This document shows, in pieces, positions 20,628 to 31,122 of a DNA stretch of 64,000 nucleotides. The position numbers and the translations under genes are program-made. The stretch comes from Pomphorhynchus laevis (lineage: Eukaryota; Acanthocephala; Palaeacanthocephala; Echinorhynchida; Pomphorhynchidae): contig WNNJ02001025.1 of the NCBI GenBank assembly GCA_012934845.2, positions 1-64,000 of the forward strand, in the 5' to 3' direction. The notes beneath the pieces were generated by a model, which saw only the letters and a program-made list of their open reading frames with translations, ran no database searches and had not been told where the DNA came from. Position 1 is the stretch's first letter. The number at the start of each line of letters is the position of its first letter.

Positions 20628-21725
20628 TATTTTCAATGAAAGTGTTAAACCAGAATTCAAAGCAAGAAAAACAGTTTTTTGCAAACGTTTCGGTCCCTTA
20701 CTGGACCTTCCTCAGTGCTGTTGTACAATTTCAAAATTTGCAACATTACAGAAAATATTTATCTGAACGAAAGCTGACGTGTGACTAGCCTGGCTCCGGA
20801 AGAATCGTTGATTTTTATCAAATTGAAATTTTGACGATTGTTTATTATAGGTCGTTAAATGGATGGTCATTGGTATTTAAAGATCTATCAGTCATCAACT
20901 GACCTATCCAATATTTTTCACGGCGTTTTCGCTTTGCGTTGTCTACTATTGGGCCGTCGATAATAGTCGTCGACATCCGATGTTCTGGATTCTCCACCAA
21001 GTGAGCAACCGCGCCGTCTGCTCCCGTTCGCTTGTTACGCAAATCCTTTCGGCGATTGTTGGCCCTTATATTATATTTGGTACTGGTTTGACCAATATAT
21101 TGGGCGGAGCAGTCTAAACAGAGATGTTCGTAAATGATGCATTTGGATTTGCATGTAAAATGTCCGTGGATAATATAGGTTAAGCCAGTAGCCTTGCTTT
21201 TAAATTCAGCAGTTTTTGTCATATCCGAACAGTTTGCACACCGTCTGTCTCCGCATGCTTCACTTCCCTGTTCTATCGAGTTATTGATTCTGGGGGTTCT
21301 CTTCATCATACTCATTAAATTTTCCGTATTTTTGAACCGGACACGTGGTCTCTTAACCTTATTTCTCAGCTCGGGATCAAGCTGTTGAAGAGCTCTGTTA
21401 AACATTCTCTGTAAGGGGTCAAATAGCGGATTGTATAAGAACACAGTGTCGAATTCATTCGAGGGTGGATCACTATCGACAGATGATTCCAGTAATGCGC
21501 GTCGATCTATTTGCGTAATCGGTTAAGAGTGACCAGTTCACTTGCATAGCTTTTCGTAATTTTAAGCCTGGAGTCGTTACATTATGAAGGCAACAATATT
21601 GCAAATATTGTCGGTGAGATTGTACTCTTGCTTTTATTCGCGCGGGGTCATTGAGAGACTCATTAATAATATCATTGTAAATTGTGGTTGAACCGCGCTC
21701 TGGGGTCATTCGAAGACTCACCAAA
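20628..21725 (-). mobile_element. PLE deletion derivative, 1,098-bp tandem unit
   Basis: The unit keeps both ends of the full-length PLE: the N-terminal 78 codons (21473-21724) and the C-terminal 199 codons with the GIY-YIG domain (20845-21444). The whole RT core is absent. It carries the same hammerhead at 20671-20724. The next unit is almost identical. Confidence 0.9.
20671..20724 (-). ncRNA. PLE minimal hammerhead ribozyme, unit 2
   Basis: Same sequence as at 17861-17914, at the matching place in the second tandem unit. Confidence 0.8.
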
Positions 21726-22823
21726 TATTTTCAATGAAAGTGTTAAACCAGAATTCAAAGCAAGAAAAACAGTTTTTTGCAAACGTTTCGGTCCCTTACT
21801 GGACCTTCCTCAGTGCTGTTGTACAATTTCAAAATTTGCAACATTACAGAAAATATTTATCTGAACGAAAGCTGACGTGTGACTAGCCTGGCTCCGGAAG
21901 AATCGTTGATTTTTATCAAATTGAAATTTTGACGATTGTTTATTATAGGTCGTTAAATGGATGGTCATTGGTATTTAAAGATCTATCAGTCATCAACTGA
22001 CCTATCCAATATTTTTCACGGCGTTTTCGCTTTGCGTTGTCTACTATTGGGCCGTCGATAATAGTCGTCGACATCCGATGTTCTGGATTCTCCACCAAGT
22101 GAGCAACCGCGCCGTCTGCTCCCGTTCGCTTGTTACGCAAATCCTTTCGGCGATTGTTGGCCCTTATATTATATTTGGTACTGGTTTGACCAATATATTG
22201 GGCGGAGCAGTCTAAACAGAGATGTTCGTAAATGATGCATTTGGATTTGCATGTAAAATGTCCGTGGATAATATAGGTTAAGCCAGTAGCCTTGCTTTTA
22301 AATTCAGCAGTTTTTGTCATATCCGAACAGTTTGCACACCGTCTGTCTCCGCATGCTTCACTTCCCTGTTCTATCGAGTTATTGATTCTGGGGGTTCTCT
22401 TCATCATACTCATTAAATTTTCCGTATTTTTGAACCGGACACGTGGTCTCTTAACCTTATTTCTCAGCTCGGGATCAAGCTGTTGAAGAGCTCTGTTAAA
22501 CATTCTCTGTAAGGGGTCAAATAGCGGATTGTATAAGAACACAGTGTCGAATTCATTCGAGGGTGGATCACTATCGACAGATGATTCCAGTAATGCGCGT
22601 CGATCTATTTGCGTAATCGGTTAAGAGTGACCAGTTCACTTGCATAGCTTTTCGTAATTTTAAGCCTGGAGTCGTTACATTATGAAGGCAACAATATTGC
22701 AAATATTGTCGGTGAGATTGTACTCTTGCTTTTATTCGCGCGGGGTCATTGAGAGACTCATCAATAATATCATTGTAAATTGTGGTTGAACCGCGCTCTG
22801 GGGTCATTCGAAGACTCACCAAA
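21726..22823 (-). mobile_element. PLE deletion derivative, second 1,098-bp unit
   Basis: A tandem duplicate of 20628-21725 with the same internal junction and the same length. I noticed one base difference (an Asn to Asp codon near the N-terminus). Recent duplication or rolling synthesis of one derivative fits better than two independent deletions. Confidence 0.9.
21769..21822 (-). ncRNA. PLE minimal hammerhead ribozyme, unit 3
   Basis: Same motif as at 17861-17914, in the third tandem unit. Confidence 0.8.
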
Positions 22824-23286
22824 TATTTTCAATGAAAGTGTTAAACCAGAATTCAAAGCAAGAAAAACAGTTTTTTGCAAACGTTTCGGTCCCTTACTGG
22901 ACCTTCCTCAGTGCTGTTGTACAATTTCAAAATTTGCAACATTACAGAAAATATTTATCTGAACGAAAGCTGACGTGTGACTAGCCTGGCTCCGGAAGAA
23001 TCGTTGATTTTTATCAAATTGAAATTTTGACGATTGTTTATTATAGGTCGTTAAATGGATGGTCATTGGTATTTAAAGATCTATCAGTCATCAACTGACC
23101 TATCCAATATTTTTCACGGCGTTTTCGCTTTGCGTTGTCTACTATTGGGCCGTCGATAATAGTCGTCGACATCCGATGTTCTGGATTCTCCACCAAGTGA
23201 GCAACCGCGCCGTCTGCTCCCGTTCGCTTGTTACGCAAATCCTTTCGGCGATTGTTGGCCCTTATATTATATTTGGTACTGGTTTG
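22824..23286 (-). mobile_element. PLE fragment, fourth tandem unit (truncated)
   Basis: The terminus and last 65 codons of the same PLE. It breaks off inside the GIY-YIG domain where a different PLE terminus (GAGACGAAACGTTA...) joins. Confidence 0.85.
22867..22920 (-). ncRNA. PLE minimal hammerhead ribozyme, unit 4
   Basis: Same motif as at 17861-17914, in the truncated fourth unit. Confidence 0.8.
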
Positions 23287-23537
23287 AGACGAAACGTTAG
23301 AATAAATTATATTGTGAGAGACGAAACGTTAAAATAAATTATATTGTTTTTGGTCTTTAGTTGCTCAAGTGAGCAACCGCGCCGTCTGCTCCCGTTCGCT
23401 TGTTACGCAAATCCTTTCGGCGATTGTTGGCCCTTATATTATATTTGGTACTGGTTTGAGACGAAACGTTAGAATAAATTATATTATAAGAGACGAAACG
23501 TTAAAATAAATTATATTGTTTTTGGTCTTTACCGGTT
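23194..23537. repeat. 172-bp tandem duplication
   Basis: The segment beginning CAAGTGAGCAACCGCGCCG occurs at 23194 and 23366, and the following 172 bp repeat nearly exactly. Each copy spans the PLE-to-PLE junction and two GACGAAACGTT boxes. Confidence 0.85.
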
Positions 23538-23597
23538 CACAAAGTTTTACTCTGAATATATATATGTATATATAATAGTAGTGCACGGATGTGCTGA

Positions 23598-23689
<92 letters not shown>

Positions 23690-23782
23690 GCACTACTATT
23701 ATATATACATATATATATTCAGAGTAAAACTTTGTGAACCGGTAAAGACCAAAAACAATATAATTTATTTTAACGTTTCGTC
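23492..23782. repeat. PLE-terminus palindrome centred on (TA)n
   Basis: Arms of about 100 bp (23492-23591 and 23685-23782) contain GAAACGTT, TTTTGGTCTTTACCGGTTCA and GTAGTGCACGGAT, and face each other across a pure TA run at 23598-23685. The GTGCACGGATGTGCTGAG end is also found at the start of family B units. Confidence 0.85.
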
Positions 23783-23815
23783 CCTTACTAGGAATTCTTC
23801 AGAACAATCTATAAT
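23771..23815 (-). ncRNA. Second-type PLE minimal hammerhead
   Basis: The minus strand reads CTGAAGA, TTCC..GGGA stem II, then GAAACGTTA. Both conserved boxes are intact (N7 is A). It belongs to a PLE terminus different from the one at 17861. Confidence 0.65.
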
Positions 23816-23904
23816 ACAAAGAAACAGCAGAATTGTTAGCAATAATTAATTATGTCATAGTTAGTTAGGTGTTGAACCAATATAATATATCTTGTCACAA
23901 GCAC

Positions 23905-23952
23905 GTTTCCTATGTTATATTTTGCCACATAAGTGGCAAGATATAACATAGG
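23905..23952. repeat. Hairpin with 20-bp arms
   Basis: CCTATGTTATATTTTGCCAC and its near-complement flank ATAA. Confidence 0.8.
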
Positions 23953-24040
23953 CAAGATTCGTTTGCCCGCTTTTTGCCACATATTGGTAGCCCCGGGCTC
24001 GTCAGAAGGCTGACTACCAACTCTTCATCTTTTGAAACTT

Positions 24041-24112
24041 GACACATCCGAGATTCGAGCTGTCGCTCTTCGTACTTTGGCTTGCGCTCTTGACTGCTAG
24101 GCTACGAATCCA
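24041..24112 (-). other. tRNA-like segment, possible SINE head
   Basis: The minus strand has an A-box-like TAGCCTAGCAGT and, about 42 bases on, a B-box-like GCTCGAATCTC. The D-arm region resembles tRNA. I could not fold a full cloverleaf, so a tRNA-derived SINE or a tRNA relic is more likely than a functional tRNA. Confidence 0.4.
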
Positions 24113-24297
24113 GGATTACCAGATTTCAATTACCAGAAAGTCACCTTATGTGACCTAGCAACTATTATATATATTGTTATTGCGAAAAATTGCTTGAAAC
24201 TGTGGTCCAGGAGCCAAAGCTGGTTACGATTGATTTTAAATTCATATTTGATGCTAAATAACTGTACTACTATCATAAGCTCCATCAGTCTAATGTA

Positions 24298-24372
24298 TCA
24301 CTCCGAGACGATCCTTAACACCCAGCAGTCATCGTCAGTCGAATGAAGTGGTTAGGGTACGTTTCGACTGCT
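24298..24372 (-). ncRNA. Permuted hammerhead-like core, family C copy 1
   Basis: Minus-strand order: AGCAGTC-GAAA-CGTACCCTAACCAC, TTCATTCGA-CTGACGA-T-GACTGCT, GGG, GTGTTAAGGATCGTC and TCGGAGTGA. Stem II is AGCAGTC:GACTGCT (7 bp). Stem I is TCGGA(g)TGA with TTCATTCGA. Stem III is ACG plus CC.TAAC(C)AC with GTGTTAAGG..CGT, interrupted by mismatches. GUC is the cleavage triplet. Strand order is GAAA, CUGANGA, GUC. Confidence 0.65.
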
Positions 24373-24689
24373 TTTGTGATAACTACAAAAACACCAGCAA
24401 TTTCTCTCGATGCTTTACGAAGCTCAGGTGCAGAAGCATTTTTACTGGCTTGTTGCGTGTGTGGACCTTCTAGTTATTCTTTATATAAGGCACAAATGCG
24501 TATCCGTTGATTACGAGAACACTGAATTTCTCATATGATTCCGAAAGGAATACGTTTTTTATATATTGTTATTGGGAAAAATCGCTTGAAACTGTTGTCC
24601 AGGATCCAAAACTGGATCCGATTTATTTTTAATCCATATTTGCTGTTAAATAACTGGACTTCGATCATCAGCTCCATCAGTCTAATGTA

Positions 24690-24739
24690 TCACTCCGAAA
24701 CGCTCCTAACCACCCAACAGTCATCGTCAGTCGGATGAA
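24690..24739 (-). ncRNA. Permuted hammerhead-like core, family C copy 2 (partial)
   Basis: The CUGACGA strand (TTCATCCGA-CTGACGA) and the cleavage strand (GTGGTTAGGAGCGTT then TCGGAGTGA) are kept. The GAAA strand is cut off. Stem I TCGGA(g)TGA:TTCATCCGA is perfect apart from the bulged G. Confidence 0.55.
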
Positions 24740-24911
24740 AATAAAATTTCACTTTTTTAATTCCGGTTTGAACCTTTCAATATATATCTGTTTGCCAATA
24801 TATTTAGCGGTTTCTAACTTTATATTTAGTTAGAAATCTCTAAATATATTTGCAAACCTGTATATATTGAAAGGTTCAAACTGGAATTAAAATAGTGAAA
24901 TTTTATTTTAA
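24736..24911. repeat. Foldback repeat
   Basis: Arms of about 80 bp begin AAAATAAAATTTCAC and contain GGTTTGAACCTTTCAATATA. They face each other around TTATATTT. A third, partial copy of the arm lies at 25081-25125. Confidence 0.85.
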
Positions 24912-25925
24912 TACGCTTCAACTAACCGTCTTGTTTACAAAAGTCAATGTTTCTTGGTCACTTCTTTGAAAACATTCATTAAATTATTCATAATAATCTT
25001 AACAATTTAAAAATCTTATCTTAGTGGCCAATAAACATTGATTATTGTGAACAAGAAGGAAGTTAGCCGAAGTATTAAAACAAAATTTCACTTTTTATTT
25101 CGGTTTAAACCTTCTATATATACGATAGTACTAACGGGAAAAGACACGGCGATATTCACAAATCGCAGAATGTTAATCAAACACAATACGAAAATTACCG
25201 ATTCAACAAACAAAAGGCAAATGCAGTAATCATGCACCGGAATTGCATATAAATGTAAAGTATCTTTAATAAGCATAACACTCCATACTTGTCTAGTACA
25301 GCGTCTGTCGTTGCTGCTTAGGTTGTTGATAGATGCGCAGTATCTAAATCAGTTGCTGCGTCTGTAGATGCTACCGTTTTCATCGCGATTTCGTACTATG
25401 CGATGGTGATGTGATAATTAAGGGGCAATACTATTGTAACAAAACACGATTTGCGGTGCAACAAAAGATCATGCTAAAAACGAATACTACCAAGGAAAAT
25501 AGGTTAAGTCGATTGATTTCTACAGTGATGGGGATATCTCTGATGTAAATGCATTCAAAGAGAACTTAGTTTTTGAGATTCAAGGTAAGCACACATTGTT
25601 AATCTTGTAATAGAAAATTATAAACTCCACCACTTATAAAACTGTTTAATCTAGTGGAAATAACAATTAGGATACTATTGATGGTCGAATCATATTACAA
25701 TATTCTTCTGAGCCCTTTATATTAAATAACAATCTTCTGGCAGTATCTTAAACGACTTAGCCAGCAAATTTACCAACTTATAGAGCATTCCTTTGTTACT
25801 CCTGAAGTGATAAATCTTTATTTGAAATACTTTGATAATTATTAAATAAATTCGGTACGGTCTCACACAAACCGATTATATCCATTGCCAATAACAGTAA
25901 TATTAGAACTCGATTTGGAAAAATA
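24912..25925. other. Unassigned spacer
   Basis: No supported gene. It contains the third foldback arm (25081-25125); otherwise nothing I can name. Confidence 0.4.
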
Positions 25926-27597
25926 GGAACTTTAGCTTTTGGAAAAATATTTTAACCTGAATAATATCAGATTCATCATCACGAAAAGAGGAGCACAATT
26001 ATCGACAGCATTCACAAATACAGCAATGGACAACGGACTACTATTATCGAATAATGCCTTTAATAATCCCTTTTGGACACAAACCTAGAGTTTCAATTAA
26101 TATCAACTAACGACTACACATTTTTACTGCCAGCGGTGCCACAGTTAGGAAGGACACTGGTGATCAATGTGTACTCGTCCAGTAGCCTTCCCAATATGCA
26201 AGGACTTAAATCTCCACACTAATGGGGTGTGCCTGACTAGCAATGTCCCTGTCTGCATCAACTGTTGTTTGAATTATCCTCCCGCTTACGCGAATAAATG
26301 ACACTATTTTAAAAATACTCGGATCATTCCTCTTAAAGGATATGGCAATAAACTCAACCTTTGCTCCTGCAGCCCTCTGTACTCATGATAACAGGACCAA
26401 CAAGCAGGCTGCATGCGTGGATAAACTAATATAAGTTGACAAGATGCTAAATGACATTCAGAAAAATAAAATACATTGGAAAGCAAAATGCTTATAAGCT
26501 TTCCTACCATTAAGCCAACAGTTTTTTTATTCTACTGGCTTCGAATAAGCGCACTGCATCAATGACCTTATTCAAACCTTTTTCCATCAAGTTTTCCAAG
26601 AAAAAATGGATAAGTATTGCTAAACAAGGATGTGATGATACTGTACTTGCAAGCACTAGTAACGTGACACAATCTCATGAGAAAGACAGGCTCGCAGTTG
26701 ATCCTAATGCCAACAGCCTCGACCAACTAGTGGTCTTGTTCTATCCTTCATGTTTGCTAATACACTCGGAAGTAATCATAACCATTTTTCACCGAATATC
26801 ATTCAGTTGAATTAAGGATGTGCTTCTGCCTTGTCGAGGTTATTGTACTTTAGAAAACTAAATTAATCCGGATTCCTAAGAATATTACTCTATATTTAAC
26901 AAAATATATAAACACCCTCTATACTCTGTGCAAACCTCACCTCTCCATTCTTCATCTCATGGTATTGTAAATATTGTTAAATGTTACCTAGTTAATGTAA
27001 ATATGGTCAAACTCCTGTCCTGTCCTGTATTGTTTAGCTATAACACCATATATGGACAGTAAAACCATTATTCTAGCTAATATCTATATTCGAGCAGGGT
27101 GATACACAAGAATCCCTACTTCCTTGATTGAATAGTCGGTATTGGCAATGACGTGATACCTGGTGACTTCAACGGTAGAACCGGTCGTTTTATCACCCCA
27201 CAATCCGCAGAGTAAGGAACGGTTATTTAATTCATTTACTACTAGTTCCTACCTTTCATATCACAGCAACAAAATTTCACCTTGACATGTTACTACTTAA
27301 TCAAAAGTGGCTCATCAAATAAGAAGTTTGTCAGTTGGAAAATGAAGACTGAGTTAGATTAGTTCATTAGGCCTTGACAGCGTTTTAGAGGAGTCGATCT
27401 TTCTGAATAATTATGGATCACTTCTACGCTGCAATCAATCCCCTCTTGGTGTATTTTCAGGAGTAGGGATCTGTAAATGACAGGATCCATTGCGATAATT
27501 CTTCAAAACTCGGATGCCAATCTCCATTCACATCTGTCATTTTCTTACGGACAAAGAAAGTAGATCGCCATTGCAATGCTTTTAGCCCCCGTCAGAT
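25926..27597 (+). mobile_element. Ancient LINE copy, heavily decayed
   Basis: ORF1 remnants (TAMDNGLLLSNNAFN, then knuckle remnants VCINCCLNYPPAYA) lie at about 25930-26300. ORF2 remnants start near 26785 (TTTTTCACCGAATATCATTC) and run, with gaps, to 27597 at the codons for MLLAPVRY. Many substitutions, stops and deletions make this the oldest copy of the family here. It ends abruptly at a pair of palindromes. Confidence 0.7.
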
Positions 27598-27604
27598 ATT
27601 GTGA

Positions 27605-27635
27605 CAAAATGTAATATACATTTTGTCACATATAT
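27605..27635. repeat. Perfect 14-bp hairpin
   Basis: TGTGACAAAATGTA and its complement around ATA, at the point where the old LINE ends. Confidence 0.85.
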
Positions 27636-27642
27636 GAAAACG

Positions 27643-27680
27643 CCGTTGTTAAAGGGCAGGCGCCCTTTAACAACGGCGTC
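27643..27680. repeat. Perfect 18-bp hairpin bounded by GAAA and GUC
   Basis: ACGCCGTTGTTAAAGGGC and its complement flank AGGC. GAAA precedes the left arm and the right arm ends in CGTC, which resembles hammerhead strands 2 and 3 around stem III. Confidence 0.8.
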
Positions 27681-27689
27681 TACGTTGTA

Positions 27690-27822
27690 AAGGGTTGTCG
27701 TCATACATAAAATGACTGGGTACATTTAGCGACTTTGAATGTTGCGAGACTAATTCGGTTATTTTTCTTGGTCTGATGAGGATATATAGAATGCTGCCTG
27801 GTGATTATGCCTCCTTGTCTAT
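27690..27822 (+). repeat. Repeat family D, copy 1
   Basis: Shares ATGACTGGG, GCGA(G/A)A(C/A)TAATTCGGTT and GGTCTGATGAGGATATATAG with 44583-44730 and, inverted, 50388-50530. It lies directly beside a family B unit. Confidence 0.75.
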
Positions 27823-28167
27823 ATATAATCGTATTGCACAGATGTGCTGAGTAGACAACGGTCCAGGATTTCGTACGAAATACGGTATTTATACTAAATG
27901 GTGTTGCTTGATAGACTGGACTTCGATTCACGACTTTCAGTCACCATGTCACTTCTAGACGACTAATGAGTACCCGGTAACACTCATCAGTATAATGAAG
28001 TACTCACTGATCGTTTCGGTTGCCTGTGTGACATTGTGAATAAAGGCGTTTCCGACACTTTGCTTAATTGTCTGATGCGTTCGTTCTTTACCAGATCGAA
28101 TTGCTGTGCGGACCATTCTTAAACACTAGGCAGATGTTGTTGCTGAATTGTCGCTGCACTCATTGTG
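27823..28167 (-). repeat. Repeat family B, single unit
   Basis: One unit of family B, which elsewhere (42240-42900) occurs as a 364-bp tandem dimer. It is bounded on the right by an inverted scrap of the old LINE. Confidence 0.75.
27949..28024 (-). ncRNA. Permuted hammerhead-like core, family B copy 1
   Basis: Order: GGCAACC-GAAA-CGATCAGTGAGTAC, TTCATTATA-CTGATGA-GT-GTTACC, GG, GTACTCATTAGTCGTC, TAGAAGTGA. Stem III is 15 positions with one mismatch and two wobbles. Stem II has one mismatch and stem I one substitution compared with copy 2. Confidence 0.65.
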
Positions 28168-28235
28168 ATCGAAAAGTAGGAGCTAGTAGTAAATGAATTA
28201 AATAACCGTTCCTTACTCTGTGGATTGATGGTAAT
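28168..28235 (-). mobile_element. Inverted LINE scrap
   Basis: The minus strand matches the old LINE at about 27190-27262 (AGAGTAAGGAACGGTTATTT), so the D+B block is flanked by an inverted duplication of LINE sequence. Confidence 0.6.
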
Positions 28236-28282
28236 ATACCGCTTTCGAAACCGTCAAAATGAAATTAAACAAATGCCTTTTA

Positions 28283-28335
28283 ATTATTATTACAACGCGT
28301 TTCGCTTTCTCAAAAAAAGCTTCGTCAGTTTATAT
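28283..28335 (-). ncRNA. PLE-type hammerhead-like motif
   Basis: The minus strand reads CTGACGA, GCTTT..AAAGC stem II, then GAAACGCGTT. Both boxes are canonical and stem III is the palindrome ACGCGT, as in minimal PLE hammerheads. Stem I is weak. It is probably a solo PLE terminus. Confidence 0.55.
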
Positions 28336-29758
28336 ATACTATATGTATAAATATTATACTATATTTCAACTATATATATTTTTTATATATTATTTGTATA
28401 ATATATCTATATATAATATATAGTTAGATAATATATGTATATATATAACTTAACAAATGAAATTTGTAAATTTTCATTCTTAATATTAAAATTAGTTTGC
28501 TTATCAATATATTTGTATAATGTGAGGAGTGTTCATTATTGTGTTAATTGTTGATTGTTTATTTGTGTGTTTATTGTTGTGTTCAGTTTTGTGTGTATTT
28601 ATTTTTTGTTTTTCACTAATGTGCGTAGTGTGTTCAGTAGTTCGTTCATGTATGTATTCACTAATGTATGTCTTTTTCGGGTTTAACACTGATTTGAACA
28701 GGTATGTTCGTTAGTGTGTTTATTGATTGGCATTATCTTATGTGTGTTCATTAATCTTTATGTTTATTTATGTGTTTATAAATGTGTACCTTCACTAAGT
28801 TGTGTTCATTTATAAGTGTGTTCATTATTTTAACTTTATTTTATGCACCTAATGAGTAAATAATAATTATAAACATTTCTTATTATCACTTTTGCGTCAA
28901 TAGCTTTTATTGGAATCTTGTTGTTTCTTTGAAAGCAACACCATATGGCGTATATAAAAAATCTCCAATGGGTATTTTATACTGTTTTTATTGTTTGCAT
29001 ATACTTGAAGCAATAAAATTCTAAATTGTCGTGTGTGCGATAATTAAACTTTTAATTTATATATTTACAGTTTTATTATTTTCATAAAGAGTACGAGGAT
29101 GTTTACATATCTTAAAATTTTTTCATTTTTAATTGTTTACATAGTAGAATTTAAACTATAGTTTAAATGAATACTTGAAAGTCGTTAATACCGGATAAAG
29201 TTAAAGAACGTAAAATCAAATTTTTTATTGCCACATTGTCCGCTAGATTTAAATTACGTTTACATGAACCGCAACACTAAACGTTTTTGCTTGAATTTAT
29301 TATATTTAAACACAGGAAGTGATAAATTGATGCTTACACGTATTTAGGAATTACTTGCCTCCTATTTCGATTTCATAAATTCGTAAATCGCTGATTAAGC
29401 GCAAATTCGTAAAGTTAACGATCACTACATAACAAGGTAGACGTTATGTAATAACAAATTAATTTATCATGACAATATCTAATTCACTGATTGTACGTTT
29501 GAAATACTTGTATTCTATTATAAAGCATGATTTTTTTATTTAAGAATTAAAACCCACTTATGTTTAATTTCGAATCTCATAGCAACTCATGCTAATATCT
29601 AATTAGAACGATATTTCAAATTCTCTGTAAAATTTTTTTTATAGTTGCAAAATCGAAAAAAAAAGATCAATTTTCCATAGACTGGGAAATCTATTTTCCT
29701 TCACTGTACAGGAAGCTTCGTCAGTTTATAGTGAATGGTAATATTTTATAATGAATGG
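28336..29758. other. AT-rich region without a gene
   Basis: GT-rich low-complexity sequence at 28510-28830 gives chance open frames on both strands. A half-copy of the 28283 motif (CTGACGAAGC on the minus strand) lies at 29711-29730. Confidence 0.5.
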
Positions 29759-29862
29759 TAGTATTAAAAAGTCCAGTATCTAGACAAATAGGATATTCAC
29801 ATAACATTTGAGTCTTACGATATCGAACATTGACTAAATCAGATAGTTATCTGAGTACAGGA
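29759..29862 (+). repeat. 104-bp direct repeat, copy 1
   Basis: Nearly identical to 31021-31122 (AGTATTAAAAAGTCCAGTAT start, then CGATATCGAACATTGACTAA). It contains the small palindrome CAGATAGTTATCTG. Confidence 0.85.
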
Positions 29863-31020
29863 AGAGTGCAGTTCAATATGTAATTGTGTTAGCATTATTT
29901 ATCGTGATAAATCAAAAGACTAGATTAGTCACATATTAATTCATACTCCTTAAATAATTTGATAATGTTTATTTTTTAACATGTTTTTTAAATTGATTTT
30001 CTAGTTTAGCAACGTAGATGATGTGTTTACGCTAAATACTTTTCTAAATGCATTCTTGAACAATTACGAATTTCAGATATATGGTATTATGCTATTGATG
30101 TCAATATGTACATATATATATTACAAATTATCATTGGCACTACTAATAACGGCAGACTACTATCAGCATTTTTAAAAAATTTAATGGTTAAAAAACACAA
30201 AACTATAATTTAAACATTGAACATTCAGAAAAAAACACAATCGTTAGTTTACAAAGTGAATAAAATTCGTCGATATAATGATAATTATACATTGCTATTA
30301 TTTTCATTGCAGCAATATTTCATTCGTATATTTTATAAATAATTTTATAATATACGGCAAGTAATTTCAAAATATTGAAAGATTATGAAAATGTTAAGAT
30401 CAATTACTGAAAGTTTAAAAATAATTGATCTTGATTAATTTTTAAAATTCAAATGAATTGAAAAAGGAGAAATGTTATGTGAGAGAATTAAAATGATTCA
30501 AATGAATTGCAAAAATAGAAATTTAAAAAATAAATTAGGTTTTGGATATCATGTTCAAAAATTTAAAAAATATTGCCGTAAGATTAAATTTTTTAAATAT
30601 TACTTTCACTACAGTTGACAAAATAAAATTGTGTTTTCTCGAACAACTTTAGTACATTTTATTCAAGATTTAAGAATAATTTTAGTTAAAAGATTAAAGT
30701 TACCGTTTTTTATGTAATTTTTAGATTTGAAATAAAACAATTTCACATAATTTACATGATTAAAAAGCCACCATAACTAGCAAATGATAATTGAGTTTAT
30801 TTTCAATATTCCGATAGAACATATATACCATCATCAATAATATTTAATTATAATCGGTATTTTGTCAAGTTTGATAGTTAACTTATTTATATGACTTCAC
30901 AATTAACCGATTACAATTAACATTATGTGAAACTATTGAAAATAAAATTAATTCTCATTTGCTGTGTATCGTGGCTTTTCAATTTAATAAAAATGAAAAT
31001 ATAAAAAGACAAAATAATCT
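29863..31020. other. AT-rich spacer between the two direct repeats
   Basis: No gene seen. Partly inverted-repeat-like AT sequence lies around 30770-30980. Confidence 0.4.
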
Positions 31021-31122
31021 AGTATTAAAAAGTCCAGTATCTAGACAAATAGGATATTCAAATAACATTTGAGTCTTACGATATCGAACATTGACTAAAT
31101 CCGATAGTTATCTGAGTCTAGG
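31021..31122 (+). repeat. 104-bp direct repeat, copy 2
   Basis: Second copy of 29759-29862, with only a few differences. Confidence 0.85.

Larger units (their letters stand above)
24172..24740 (-). repeat. Repeat family C, tandem pair
   Basis: Two tandem units of about 390 bp; the second is truncated. Each starts near ATTGTTATTG(C/G)GAAAAAT. The minus strand carries the hammerhead-like strands described at 24298-24372. ATCGAAGTCCAG lies about 35 bases downstream of the cleavage site, as in family B. Confidence 0.75.

Noticed and set aside
28504-28714. Facing 61-codon ORFs on both strands
   Set aside because: Low-complexity GT-rich DNA; the translations are simple-repeat-like.
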